From NCBI GenBank assembly GCA_016183005.1, contig JACPFN010000002.1, positions 1-64,000 of the forward strand: a stretch of 64,000 nt of DNA, given 5' to 3'. This DNA comes from Candidatus Babelota bacterium (lineage in GTDB: Bacteria > Babelota > Babeliae > Babelales > Chromulinivoraceae). Numbering within the stretch: the first letter of the stretch is position 1; the number at the start of each line of letters is the position of its first letter. Of the stretch, positions 39,204-48,070 are shown piece by piece. The notes below the pieces were generated by a model. It did no database searches, was not told the origin of the DNA, and saw only the letters and a list, made by a program, of their open reading frames with translations. The position numbers and the translations under genes are program-made.

Positions 39204-39587
39204 CTAAATCATTAATATAGCTCTAAATGCTAATGGTATTGCATCTATGATAGTTTTTCTAATATCACTATCTAAGCAGTTTAAGATTGCTTTTAAATTA
39301 CTAATAATGCTTACAATTTGATCAGTATTCATAGAGTTTAATGCTTCTTTTAGTTTTTTATATTCAGGTGTATTAGGAGCGTGTTGTACGGCGGTTTTAA
39401 GATCTTTGATTAGCGGGGTTAAGAATTTTTTAAGATCTGTTGAGGTTTTAACTTCATGTAATTTTGCCTGATGAGCTTGAATTACTTTTCTGATTTTATC
39501 TTGGGTAATTTGATCTGCTTGGACTGCTTGTTCAAATATTCCTGCTCCAAGGATAACTGCAAGAACTAATGTTTTTATACTTTTCAT
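39204..39587 (-). CDS. Small secreted helical protein (paralogue of 38668-39039)
   Basis: 127 residues with a signal peptide (TLVLAVILGAGIFEQAVQA) and a helical domain of about 100 residues homologous to the next gene. Conserved positions include IRKVIQAHQAKLHEV, LKKFLTPLIKDLKTA and APNTPEYKKLKEALNSMN. The two are separated by a terminator and so have independent transcription, which suggests duplication followed by separate regulation. Confidence 0.55.
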   Translation of the reverse strand: MKSIKTLVLAVILGAGIFEQAVQADQITQDKIRKVIQAHQAKLHEVKTSTDLKKFLTPLIKDLKTAVQHAPNTPEYKKLKEALNSMNTDQIVSIISNLKAILNCLDSDIRKTIIDAIPLAFRAILMI

Positions 39588-39828
39588 ATTTTTTCCTTTG
39601 GTTTTGGATTATTGTTAATGAATTTTTTAAAAAACAACCATTTTCCTGTTTTCTTTATAAACTTATTCTTTAAACCCGAATATAATTTTCAATCTATTTA
39701 TAGCATTAAGTTACCACAGGAAGCATTAATGATCAAAAGGGGTGGTGGTATTTTAAAATTAAGGTTGAATTTTTTATATTAAAAGTTACGATAGAAAGGG
39801 TATTTTGATACTGTTATTAAGGATTATT

Positions 39829-40893
39829 ATGTTGTATTATTTGGGCATGAAGTTTGTGCCTTTTTTTAGTTCTTTTCAGGTTATACATTATATTTCTTTT
39901 CGAGCCATTATGGCTCTTTTAACGACATTTTTTATGTCTGTTTTATTGGGTAGGCGCTTTATAGCATTTTCCGCTAGTGCATTTCAAAATACAGCTCGTC
40001 CTTTTACTCCAGAAAATCATCAACAGAAGGGTTCTACTCCGACTATGGGCGGGATTTTTATTATTGGAATATCCTTTCTGAATATAGCCTTATGGTGTGA
40101 CTTAACTCGTCAAGAACCATGGATTTTAGCTTTATCCTTGATTCTTTTTGGGGCAATTGGTCTTTTGGATGATATTTCAAAGGTTAAATTTAAAAAGGGC
40201 ATTTCTGCGCGCTTAAAATTTAGGTTGCAGCTCATTTGTGCTATTTTAGTGATTCTGTTTTGGATTGTTTTAAAAAATCCATCCTGGGTTATTTATATGC
40301 CAATTTTTAAGGAATTGATCATGCCTGTTGGTGTTTTTTTTATTCCATGGCTTATTTTAGTGATTGTAGGTACCAGTAATGCAGTTAATTTAACAGATGG
40401 TCTAGATGGTCTTGCGATAGGGATTTTGATTACCAGTTTTGTATTTTTTGGTGGGGTTGCCTATATTAGTGGCCATATAGATTTTGCTCACTATTTGCAT
40501 ATGCCCTATGTTGGATGTAGCGAGGCTGTTATTGTAGCAGCTGTTTTAACTGGTGCTTGTTTGGGGTTCTATTGGTTTAATGCCCATCCAGCAGAGATAT
40601 TCATGGGTGATGTTGGTTCATTATCTTTAGGTGCGACTCTTGCTATGTTTGCAATTATAACTCGCCAGGAGATGCTTTTGCCAATTGTAGGGGGAGTTTT
40701 TGTGGCAGAGGCTTTGTCGGTAATTTTGCAGATAGCATCTATTAAAATATTTAAAAGGCGTATTTTAAGGATGTCGCCCTTGCATCATCATTTTGAGGTG
40801 ATTGGTTGGAGAGAAACAAAAGTAACAACACGTTTCCATATTATTACTTTAATATTATCCTTATTTGCTGCTGTATGTTTGAAATTGCGCTAG
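39829..40893 (+). CDS. mraY: Phospho-N-acetylmuramoyl-pentapeptide transferase MraY
   Basis: 354 residues from MLYYLGMKF at 39829, which has AAGGA 5 nt upstream and the family's usual N-terminus; a TTG at 39805 would add eight residues. Ten hydrophobic helices are evident, and signatures include KGSTPTMGGI, the catalytic NAVNLTDGLDGLA and FMGDVGSLSLG. MraY makes lipid I, so with murB the genome encodes peptidoglycan precursor synthesis. Unusually, it stands alone rather than in a dcw cluster. Confidence 0.95.
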   Translation: MLYYLGMKFVPFFSSFQVIHYISFRAIMALLTTFFMSVLLGRRFIAFSASAFQNTARPFTPENHQQKGSTPTMGGIFIIGISFLNIALWCDLTRQEPWILALSLILFGAIGLLDDISKVKFKKGISARLKFRLQLICAILVILFWIVLKNPSWVIYMPIFKELIMPVGVFFIPWLILVIVGTSNAVNLTDGLDGLAIGILITSFVFFGGVAYISGHIDFAHYLHMPYVGCSEAVIVAAVLTGACLGFYWFNAHPAEIFMGDVGSLSLGATLAMFAIITRQEMLLPIVGGVFVAEALSVILQIASIKIFKRRILRMSPLHHHFEVIGWRETKVTTRFHIITLILSLFAAVCLKLR

Positions 40894-40936
40894 CTTAGAG
40901 TCCGTTTTTTGCTTTTGGTGATTTTTTTAAAAGTTA

Positions 40937-40970
40937 TAGGATAGCGATAAAATTTCTTATCGCTATCCTA
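40937..40970. terminator. Hairpin between convergent mraY and the 40997 gene
   Basis: A perfect 14-bp stem TAGGATAGCGATAA / TTATCGCTATCCTA with a 6-nt loop. It lacks a T tract on either side, so it may stop transcription poorly or act as an mRNA 3'-end stabiliser. Confidence 0.5.
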
Positions 40971-40996
40971 ATACATTAAACTATTTTTTAATTAAA

Positions 40997-41968
40997 TTAT
41001 TGAGCTGGAACGCTTGGAATACTACCGTAGAAGCGGCTAGGAATAGATTTACCATATTCTGCGGCAGAACTAATCCAATCTGCGCTGCGACCAGGAATAG
41101 ATTTACCATATTCAGTGACAGAATTAATTAAGTTTGCACTATGATTATGTATAGATTTACCATATTCAGCAACAGAGCTAACCAAGTTTGAACCGGTAGA
41201 ATAGGCGGAATTTTTTAGATCTTCCATGTATGCGCCGGCATTTTGTAATCCCTTGATTATATTATCTTTATAATAAATTCCACCGACAATTGCACCAAGA
41301 GTAGCAATTGTTTTTAACATTCTGCTTTTCCAGTATAAATATGAATTAGCTTTTTCTTCCATTCTTGTAGCTAATATTTTACCATACAAACCATGTCTGC
41401 TTGCAAGCTTAGATAATTGTTGTAATTCTCGCATCAACTGATCAATTTCTGGTGATGTATTACTTGATGCCCAGCTTGATGGGTTAGCCCATTCGGATGG
41501 AGAAATCCAACTAGATTTAATTCCTGTAAAGAATATATTCATATATTTACCTTCAATGCTTGCTAGATAATTATTATAGTGAACTAAATGCATGATAACA
41601 TCTTCAAATACTTCTAATACAGCAATACTACTGGTAGCATCTGTAGATGTAGATACTTGTTGTACTATGTCCTGATAGCGAGGTATCTCGGTATTTTGAG
41701 GTGTGTTGGTAAAACTTTGTAGTAATAATCTTCGTTGTAAAAATGCAGGTTCATTTATTACTCTCATGATGGCACCGCGCTTAATTTTTAATGGGCCACT
41801 TGGATTTAGTGGATTCCGGACATACTCGTCTTCAAGTTGTAATGGACCCCATGCTGGAGCATATCCTGGTTCTTCTGTCTGTATACCTATGCTAGGGGCG
41901 TAGACCCTTGAAGCTATGATGCTTGTGGCCAATAAAATACTTAGACAAAGTCTATTTTTGTTTAGCAT
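40997..41968 (-). CDS. Exported protein with C-terminal 18-residue repeats (paralogue of 42171 gene)
   Basis: 323 residues: a signal peptide (LCLSILLATSIIASRVYA) and a domain of about 220 residues shared with the downstream paralogue. Shared features are the 'GPLQLxD', 'KRGAIM', 'YNNYLASIEGKYMNIFFTGI' and 'SPEIDQLMRELQQLSKLASRHG' regions. A hydrophobic segment near 220 (TIATLGAIVGGIYY) precedes three 18-residue repeats with the core 'AEYGKSI'. The repeats are absent from the paralogue. Function unknown. Confidence 0.55.
   Translation of the reverse strand: MLNKNRLCLSILLATSIIASRVYAPSIGIQTEEPGYAPAWGPLQLEDEYVRNPLNPSGPLKIKRGAIMRVINEPAFLQRRLLLQSFTNTPQNTEIPRYQDIVQQVSTSTDATSSIAVLEVFEDVIMHLVHYNNYLASIEGKYMNIFFTGIKSSWISPSEWANPSSWASSNTSPEIDQLMRELQQLSKLASRHGLYGKILATRMEEKANSYLYWKSRMLKTIATLGAIVGGIYYKDNIIKGLQNAGAYMEDLKNSAYSTGSNLVSSVAEYGKSIHNHSANLINSVTEYGKSIPGRSADWISSAAEYGKSIPSRFYGSIPSVPAQ
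41043..41204. repeat. Three tandem 54-bp units inside the 40997-41968 gene
   Basis: Units start at 41043, 41097 and 41151, each with ATAGATTTACCATATTC followed by a less conserved part. The 54-bp period keeps the frame and encodes the 18-residue repeats. Confidence 0.8.
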
Positions 41969-42170
41969 GAAACCTCCATTTATGGTTTTATTTTAAATCA
42001 AAATTAACAATTCACTTTAAGTTATCAATATTCAATGCCGACTTGCAATAGTTTTTTTATCTCTTTAATAAATCTGATAGATGATAGTTGGTTAATTCTA
42101 TTTATTTAACTAAAATGAGCTATCAGACCTTGGTTAATTGGGTCCTTGTTTGAAAATATTTGATAAATAT

Positions 42171-42836
42171 TTAGAAACGGATACCAATTTTCTGTTTATA
42201 GACAATGCCTAGAGTTAATGCGCTTAAGGCACCAATTGCTTTAAGTGTGTTTGCTTTCCAGTTTCGATAGGAAATTATTTTGGCTTTTAATCTTGCCGAT
42301 GTAACCCAAGAATGTTTTGATGCAATATTTGTTAACTGTTCAAGTTCTGCCATAAGCTGTCTTATTTCATCAGAACTATAACTTGATATCCAGCTATTAA
42401 TATTTAGCCATTCAGATAGGTAAAACCAGTTATATTGGATGCCAGTTATAAAGATGTTAATATTTTTTCCTTCAACGCAAAAAAGATAATGATTATAGTG
42501 TAGATAGCGCATTATTGCTTTTTCAAGCGCTTCTATTACCATTGTTGCATTTGAGCTATTGGTTGAAATTTGTAAAGCATCTACAATCTCTTCGTAGGGT
42601 GGTAATGGCTGTGTTGATGGAATGTTTAAAAATTGATAAATACTTGTTAATTCTCCAGCAAAATCTGGGTCTGTCATAATGGTATTCATAATAATACCAC
42701 GCTTGACAAGGCGGTTGTAGGTGATTTGGTTTGTTTGTATTTTATCACCAAGTTGTAAAGAGCCATTTTGTGGGATATATGACAATCCTGTTTGAGCAAT
42801 GCTTGTTATAAGTAAGGCATATAGTATTTTTTTCAT
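42171..42836 (-). CDS. Exported protein, unknown function (paralogue of 40997 gene)
   Basis: 221 residues from MKKILYALLITSIAQTG, a clear signal peptide; longer in-frame starts exist but would hide it. It shares the paralogue's body: GSLQLGDK, KRGIIM, YNHYLFCVEGKNINIFITGI, DEIRQLMAELEQLTNIASKH and a hydrophobic 'TLKAIGALSALTLGIVY'. It ends soon after that segment, without repeats. Upstream on the same strand TTGACA-17-CAAAAT (42892-42920) may be its promoter. The role is not recognisable. Confidence 0.55.
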   Translation of the reverse strand: MKKILYALLITSIAQTGLSYIPQNGSLQLGDKIQTNQITYNRLVKRGIIMNTIMTDPDFAGELTSIYQFLNIPSTQPLPPYEEIVDALQISTNSSNATMVIEALEKAIMRYLHYNHYLFCVEGKNINIFITGIQYNWFYLSEWLNINSWISSYSSDEIRQLMAELEQLTNIASKHSWVTSARLKAKIISYRNWKANTLKAIGALSALTLGIVYKQKIGIRF

Positions 42837-42891
42837 AATTAAAATCCTTTGCGTATATTTTTTGTTTATTAAGGTTAAGAATCTACTTGCG

Positions 42892-42920
42892 ATTTTGTCA
42901 TAAAGTAGTTTTTGTGTCAA
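42892..42920 (-). promoter_or_regulatory. Possible promoter for the 42171 gene
   Basis: On the minus strand TTGACA is followed after 17 nt by CAAAAT, 56 nt upstream of the ATG at 42836. Confidence 0.4.
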
Positions 42921-43003
42921 GTGGATGACCTAGTTCTATACATAGAGGTATTGAATTTTTAGGTATAATTTTAATCTTGCACTATGTGTCCGCCATGATT
43001 GCT

Positions 43004-44305
43004 TTATAGATTAATATTATTTTGACTTACCTTTTTATGGGTAATTGTAAACATTGAAATTCCTATTAAAAGCATGATTCCAAATAAATATAATGAGGTA
43101 ATATTATACTGGATTGTGCTTATAATACATGAGCTAATAAGCCCTAAGCAAGTTAGTAGCGACAGCCAACCTAATATTTTTGATTTTTGAGTTGTATATA
43201 AAAATGCAATAGTGCTAATGGTATAGGTTATAGTTCCGCCTAGGGTTGAAATTTGCTGCAAAGGAATTTTATTACCACCTGTAATCCAGAGATATACTGC
43301 GCAAATAAAACCTTCTATAAGTACTGCCATGTAGGGAATTGAATATTTATTAAATGTGGTTAGTTTGTCGCTGGCAATGATATGCTTATGCTCAGCAAGA
43401 GCATATAGGTTCCATGAGTTTGAAAAGAGAATTCCATAAGCTGCGCCCATGGCAGAAAGTCCAATCAGAAAGCTGATAGCTGTTATTAGTTTTGACTGAA
43501 GAAATTCTCCGGCAGGGACAAGGCTCATTAGGTACTGATAAGAATCTGAATAGGAGCTTAAATTAATGATGTTTGGCTTTAGCATGAGTCCAGTTAATGT
43601 TTGAAATATTACATAGATCAGCATAACTGTAAAAAATGAATAAAAGATAGCTTTGGGTGCATTTTTAGATGAATTTTCAATATTTCTGCTTACTGAACAA
43701 GCAGCTTCAAATCCAGAAAAGCAATATAGGACCAATGGGAGCATGAATATAAAGTTTTGGTAGGGAATATCAAATGGGTATGCTGAAAGTAAATTAATAT
43801 TAAAATGGTATGTGCCGAGTAAAATTAGCCCCATTAATGGAAATATTTTGGATGTAACAAATATTTTTTGTATTATAAGTCCTGTTTTCATATTTAAGCA
43901 GTTAAGTAGTATATAAAAGGCAAGGATACTTAAGCTTACAAGCATTGGATTTATGGTATCAAATGGGTTGGGAAATAACTTGCGTAAAAATGTTGTAACA
44001 ACATTCATATAGACTGTAACAGAAGCTAATTTACCAAAGAAATAGGTCCAACCACTTAAAAATCCTAAAAAAGGGTGAATCTGTTTACCGTATTCATAGA
44101 ATCCGCCAGATGGAAATTTTTCAACTAACTGTGCAAATGTAAATATTAGCGGAAACATAAAGCATCCTACAATAGCGTACAAAAGTCCTCCGAAAATACT
44201 GAGCTTTTCAGTTAAATCAAAAATATTTATGAAAATTCCAGCACCAGCCATAATATTTATATTCATTAAAATAGCTGATTGTAATGATATGGTATGACGT
44301 TTCAT
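43004..44305 (-). CDS. APC-family amino-acid permease
   Basis: 433 residues with about twelve hydrophobic segments and the APC hallmark first helix NINIMAGAGIFI (unwound 'GAGIF' substrate site). Also present are FPSGGFYEYGKQIHPFLGFLSGW and FSGFEAACSVSRNIENSSKNAPKAI (helix 6/7 region). It moves amino acids by antiport or proton symport. It ends a three-gene minus-strand unit with tgt and trmH (8-nt gap). Substrate unknown; it adds to the ABC importer at 9661 as a sign of amino-acid dependence. Confidence 0.9.
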   Translation of the reverse strand: MKRHTISLQSAILMNINIMAGAGIFINIFDLTEKLSIFGGLLYAIVGCFMFPLIFTFAQLVEKFPSGGFYEYGKQIHPFLGFLSGWTYFFGKLASVTVYMNVVTTFLRKLFPNPFDTINPMLVSLSILAFYILLNCLNMKTGLIIQKIFVTSKIFPLMGLILLGTYHFNINLLSAYPFDIPYQNFIFMLPLVLYCFSGFEAACSVSRNIENSSKNAPKAIFYSFFTVMLIYVIFQTLTGLMLKPNIINLSSYSDSYQYLMSLVPAGEFLQSKLITAISFLIGLSAMGAAYGILFSNSWNLYALAEHKHIIASDKLTTFNKYSIPYMAVLIEGFICAVYLWITGGNKIPLQQISTLGGTITYTISTIAFLYTTQKSKILGWLSLLTCLGLISSCIISTIQYNITSLYLFGIMLLIGISMFTITHKKVSQNNINL

Positions 44306-44313
44306 GAATTTCC

Positions 44314-45054
44314 TTATTTATCTTGAGATTTAAGATACATGGCAATCGATCCAGCGACAGCAGCATTTAAGCTTTCCGCGTGCCCTTTCATCGGTATGGT
44401 CATATGGGTAGCGCATTGCCCAATGATATGTTCTGATAGCCCTTGACCTTCGTTGCCAACAACTAAAATACTATTTTTTAGGTCGATATCTTCAGGTTTT
44501 TTATCTGAATTAACAATGAGTGCACAAAGTGAAATCGATTTCATGTGGCTTTTTAAAATATCCCAGGAACATGTAATAAACTTTATATGAGCAAGTGTTC
44601 CTGTTGTTGCTTGTATAACTTTTGGACTATAAACATCAACGCTATCAACGATATAAACAGCTTCAAGTCCCATAGCGCATGCTGATCTTATAAGAGTACC
44701 TAGGTTTCCTGGATCTTGGATCTGGACGAAGGCTGCAGAATTGGTTGTAACGATAAAGTCATGTTGTTTCATGGCAAAAATTCCAACGATCCCAGTAGGG
44801 GTTATTGTTGTACTGATTTTTTGCATAATTTCATCGGTTACAAGGTAGGTTTCATTAATTAAAAAATCATCTTGATGTTGTAGGTAGTTGCTTTCTGTCA
44901 TGAATATAGATTTAAGCGTAAAATTTGCGCTAAGCAATGATTTACAGGTTTTAAATCCTTGAGCAATAAACTCTTGATGGGTATAGCGATATTTTTTATT
45001 TTGTAATTGTTGCAAATGTTTGATTTTTGGATTTTGTAATGATTGTATAATCAT
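44314..45054 (-). CDS. SpoU/TrmH-family RNA 2'-O-ribose methyltransferase
   Basis: 246 residues. An N-terminal substrate-binding domain (LQNPKIKHLQQLQNKKYR) is followed by the SPOUT knot with FVQIQDPGNLGTLIRSACAM, LVVGNEGQGLS and IPMKGHAESLNAAVAGSIA. This arrangement is typical of RlmB/TsnR-like enzymes that methylate rRNA or tRNA with SAM; the target cannot be assigned. The start overlaps tgt by four bases. Confidence 0.92.
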   Translation of the reverse strand: MIIQSLQNPKIKHLQQLQNKKYRYTHQEFIAQGFKTCKSLLSANFTLKSIFMTESNYLQHQDDFLINETYLVTDEIMQKISTTITPTGIVGIFAMKQHDFIVTTNSAAFVQIQDPGNLGTLIRSACAMGLEAVYIVDSVDVYSPKVIQATTGTLAHIKFITCSWDILKSHMKSISLCALIVNSDKKPEDIDLKNSILVVGNEGQGLSEHIIGQCATHMTIPMKGHAESLNAAVAGSIAMYLKSQDK

Positions 45055-46184
45055 ATCTCTCCGCGTATAATTTTTTTTCGGTATTCTGCCATGAGTAAGT
45101 TCATATAGGCAATATTATGAATTGACGCAAGTGTGTGAGCTGTTGCTTCGTGAGCCTTGAATAGGTGATGAATATAACCAATAGAGTAGTTGGCGCAGGT
45201 ATAGCAGCTACAGCTTGGGTCAATGGGTGTAAAGTCATGTTTCCAGCGCACTTGCTCAATTTTTTTCGTGCCTTGAGTTGTGAGCAAATGGCCGTGTCGT
45301 GCTAATTTGGTTGGGTGAGAGCTATCAAATGTATCAATGCCCAATGGAATAATCTGTTCAATAGATGGTAGATCTGCTATTCCGAGTAAATGATTGGGTT
45401 TATCTTCTGGTAATCTTGGCATAGTAAAATGGAGCATTTCGATCATTTCTTCTCGATTTTTTCCAACACTTCCACCGATAGCAAAGCCATCAAAGTTGAG
45501 CTGACTTAATACTTTACAGCTTTCAGCCCTAAGTTCTTTATCAATACCACCATGAACTACCGCATAGATAGCTTGATTGTTCTTGTTTTTTTCATGCTCT
45601 TCAAGAGATCTTTTTTCCCAGCGATGAGTGCGATCTAAACAGCGCTTAAGAGCCCTTTGGTTAATATGATAGGGCGGAAGTTCATCAAGGGGAATAATAA
45701 TATCAGCGCCCAGTTTTTTTTGGGCAACAATAGAGCTTTCTGGGGTTAATTCAATTAATGATCCATCTCGGTATGATCTGAAGATTACACCATTTTCATT
45801 GATTTTAAGAACGGAATTCTTAATATCTTTTTGTCCTTTGCTTTTAAGTTCACTTGCAACACCTCCGTATGCAAGGCTAAAAACTTGAAAACCTCCTGAA
45901 TCAGTTATGATCGGTTGCTTTCTGTTGATAAATGTATGAAGCCCTCCAGCTTGTGCAACAGTGTTTGCTCCGGGATGTAAAATCATGTGATAGGTATTAC
46001 AGAAGATAAGTTGTTGATTGAGCTGTTCAAGCATAACACTATCAACGGCCTTAATGCTACCATTTGTTGCTACAGCAACAAATCCAGGGGTATCGATAAT
46101 GCCATGCGGTGTATGAATTCTTCCAACTCGAGCACGAGATTTTTTGGATTTATAAATAATTTCGAAATAAAAGTATGGAACCAT
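45051..46184 (-). CDS. tgt: tRNA-guanine transglycosylase (queuine/preQ1)
   Basis: 377 residues. The catalytic-site motif DSGGFQVFSL carries the conserved Asp near residue 93, a second motif reads GGSVGKNREEM, and the zinc site is CSCYTCANY followed by His. Tgt swaps guanine at position 34 of GUN-anticodon tRNAs for a queuosine precursor. No queuosine synthesis gene is visible here, so salvage from a host is conceivable. First gene of the tgt-trmH-permease unit. Confidence 0.95.
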   Translation of the reverse strand: MVPYFYFEIIYKSKKSRARVGRIHTPHGIIDTPGFVAVATNGSIKAVDSVMLEQLNQQLIFCNTYHMILHPGANTVAQAGGLHTFINRKQPIITDSGGFQVFSLAYGGVASELKSKGQKDIKNSVLKINENGVIFRSYRDGSLIELTPESSIVAQKKLGADIIIPLDELPPYHINQRALKRCLDRTHRWEKRSLEEHEKNKNNQAIYAVVHGGIDKELRAESCKVLSQLNFDGFAIGGSVGKNREEMIEMLHFTMPRLPEDKPNHLLGIADLPSIEQIIPLGIDTFDSSHPTKLARHGHLLTTQGTKKIEQVRWKHDFTPIDPSCSCYTCANYSIGYIHHLFKAHEATAHTLASIHNIAYMNLLMAEYRKKIIRGEI

Positions 46185-46273
46185 GGATTTTTATTGCTAA
46201 AAGAATATTAATTTAAGTAAAGTATAACAGCTTTGTTAAGGTAAGTCTTGTTTCAAGATAAAAAAGGTAAAGC

Positions 46274-47074
46274 ATGAATAAAAAAATATTAATTATAGCT
46301 ATCTGTATCGGCTCTTCTATCTTTTCTAAAAATCTTTTTATGGGTCTTGTTGAGGACTCTTCGGTCAATAAAAATAATTTTCTGTGTCCTCTGGCGCTTT
46401 ACGCTTCTGGCAACGTAGTCTGTAATGACATGGATGCAGGAATGAAAGGATTTGATATTTCCGAAGGACGTACTATTCAGATTTTTAATAATCAGCAATA
46501 TTGGTTGCAGCAAAAGGTTGAGCGAGAGCATCTTTTAATAGTGCGAGGCTACAAAGGTGATCGGTTAAGTGGCACTATGACTAGTGAAGGGTGGGATCAT
46601 ATGGGTGCTTTTTCTATTATTATTTCAACTGATCCTATTATGAATCAGGCCATAGAACCTGATATGGTTGCCGCAAAGGAGCAAACTAAAGTGATAGCGC
46701 AACTTTGGTATAGCTCTTCCACTGGATTACAGCTTTGGGCTCAGGATATAATGATACTTAATAAAGGCCAAAATTTTACTATTTTTGTTTCAAGTGGCAT
46801 ATCTAGGGCGTTTGAAAATAATCCATCAATCAGCCAAAATGAAGGTTTTGCTTCATATTTTGCTGTAACGGGTGATTTAAACAATTCTTTAGCAAGTCAA
46901 CGAAAAATCCCCTTAGAAACTAAAGCAAATTTTGCTCAAAAGACTCCAACTACATTACATAATTTTAAAAGCTTATTTTTAAAAGATGTTGGTTTTGCAC
47001 CTAATTATATTGATAAGAGTGTTTATAATGCTGCGTTAGGTTCACCAAGAAACATAAAAATACAGCTTCAGTAG
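46274..47074 (+). CDS. Secreted protein, unknown function
   Basis: 266 residues: a signal peptide (MNKKILIIAICIGSSIFS) and a mature part with beta-sheet character and few cysteines (CPLALYASGNVVCND near 37-52 may form one disulfide). The composition, including LLIVRGYKGDRLSGTMTSEG, suggests a globular exported domain. No family is recognised. It is divergent from tgt and converges on murB with a 2-nt gap. Confidence 0.5.
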   Translation: MNKKILIIAICIGSSIFSKNLFMGLVEDSSVNKNNFLCPLALYASGNVVCNDMDAGMKGFDISEGRTIQIFNNQQYWLQQKVEREHLLIVRGYKGDRLSGTMTSEGWDHMGAFSIIISTDPIMNQAIEPDMVAAKEQTKVIAQLWYSSSTGLQLWAQDIMILNKGQNFTIFVSSGISRAFENNPSISQNEGFASYFAVTGDLNNSLASQRKIPLETKANFAQKTPTTLHNFKSLFLKDVGFAPNYIDKSVYNAALGSPRNIKIQLQ

Positions 47075-47076
47075 AG

Positions 47077-48051
47077 CTATTCTAAGGGATTAGTTTTAAA
47101 TCCGACGAGCTGACATTCTGCTTGTGGTTTTATATTAAAGCTTTGATAGACCATTTTTTGCATTTGTGATGCAAGATTTATTAAGTCAGTACTTGTTGCT
47201 TTTCCTTTGTTAACAAGCATATTGGCATGCTGGTGTGAGACCATTGCATCACCGATTGCAAGTTCTCCCTTTATACCGATTTTATCAAGATAGTAAGCTA
47301 CGTAGATTAATTTTTTTGGAGTATTTGCAACCTCTTGAGGGTGGAAATTTCTAAAAAAGCTGCCACAGGTCCCTTGGGTTGGATAACGACGCTCTCGATG
47401 CCTGATGATCTCTTTATGTCTTCCTTGAGCATAGGATGTTTCAAGGTGGTCGACTACTTTAAGCTTAAATGTTGCATTAATTAGGTAATATTCTTTATTT
47501 TGAAGCTTAGATTGATCATAACCAAAATTAAACCATTCTGGTTTGACGGTTATAATTTCTGCTGTTTGATGATGAATAACTTGAGCTTCTGTTAAAAATT
47601 GATCTAGCAAGAATTCATAGTAATGAATATTAATATAAATGCATCCTCCAACGTTTCCCGGAATACCACTAAACTCTTCAAGATTGGTTAAGTTATTATT
47701 TAGACAAAAGGTTATTAAATCATGAAAGCGTACACCAGCTCCTGCTTGAACTGTGGCATGAAGATCATCTTTGGTAATGATAGTTATATCTTTGAGTTGT
47801 GGCTTAATGACTAAGCCATCAAATCCATCGTCACTGATTAAAATATTTGCGCCTTCACCCAAAATAAAGATTTCAAGTTTGTGCAGTTGAGCAAATTGTA
47901 AGGCCTGTTGAAATTCAAGAGATGTTGTTGGTTCACAGAAAAATCGAGCGTTTCCGCCAGATTTAAACCAATTTTTATCGGATAAGGGTATATTTTCTTG
48001 AATAGTTATAAAATGAGTTTTGAGAATTGTTTCTTGAGGTTGTTCTTGCAC
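47077..48051 (-). CDS. murB: UDP-N-acetylenolpyruvoylglucosamine reductase MurB
   Basis: 324 residues from a proposed GTG start at 48051, with TAAAGG 9 nt upstream. The open frame extends upstream inside trhO but that part does not look like MurB. Motifs: FAD-binding KNWFKSGGNARFF, LGEGANILISDDGFDGLVI and GIPGNVGGCIYINI. Catalytic-region motifs are RHRERRYPTQGTCGSFFRNF (with the proton-donor Ser) and a C-terminal HANMLVNKGKATS with a later Glu. It makes UDP-MurNAc for peptidoglycan. Confidence 0.92.
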   Translation of the reverse strand: MQEQPQETILKTHFITIQENIPLSDKNWFKSGGNARFFCEPTTSLEFQQALQFAQLHKLEIFILGEGANILISDDGFDGLVIKPQLKDITIITKDDLHATVQAGAGVRFHDLITFCLNNNLTNLEEFSGIPGNVGGCIYINIHYYEFLLDQFLTEAQVIHHQTAEIITVKPEWFNFGYDQSKLQNKEYYLINATFKLKVVDHLETSYAQGRHKEIIRHRERRYPTQGTCGSFFRNFHPQEVANTPKKLIYVAYYLDKIGIKGELAIGDAMVSHQHANMLVNKGKATSTDLINLASQMQKMVYQSFNIKPQAECQLVGFKTNPLE

Positions 48052-48070
48052 GGTATAAGCCTTTAGTTTT

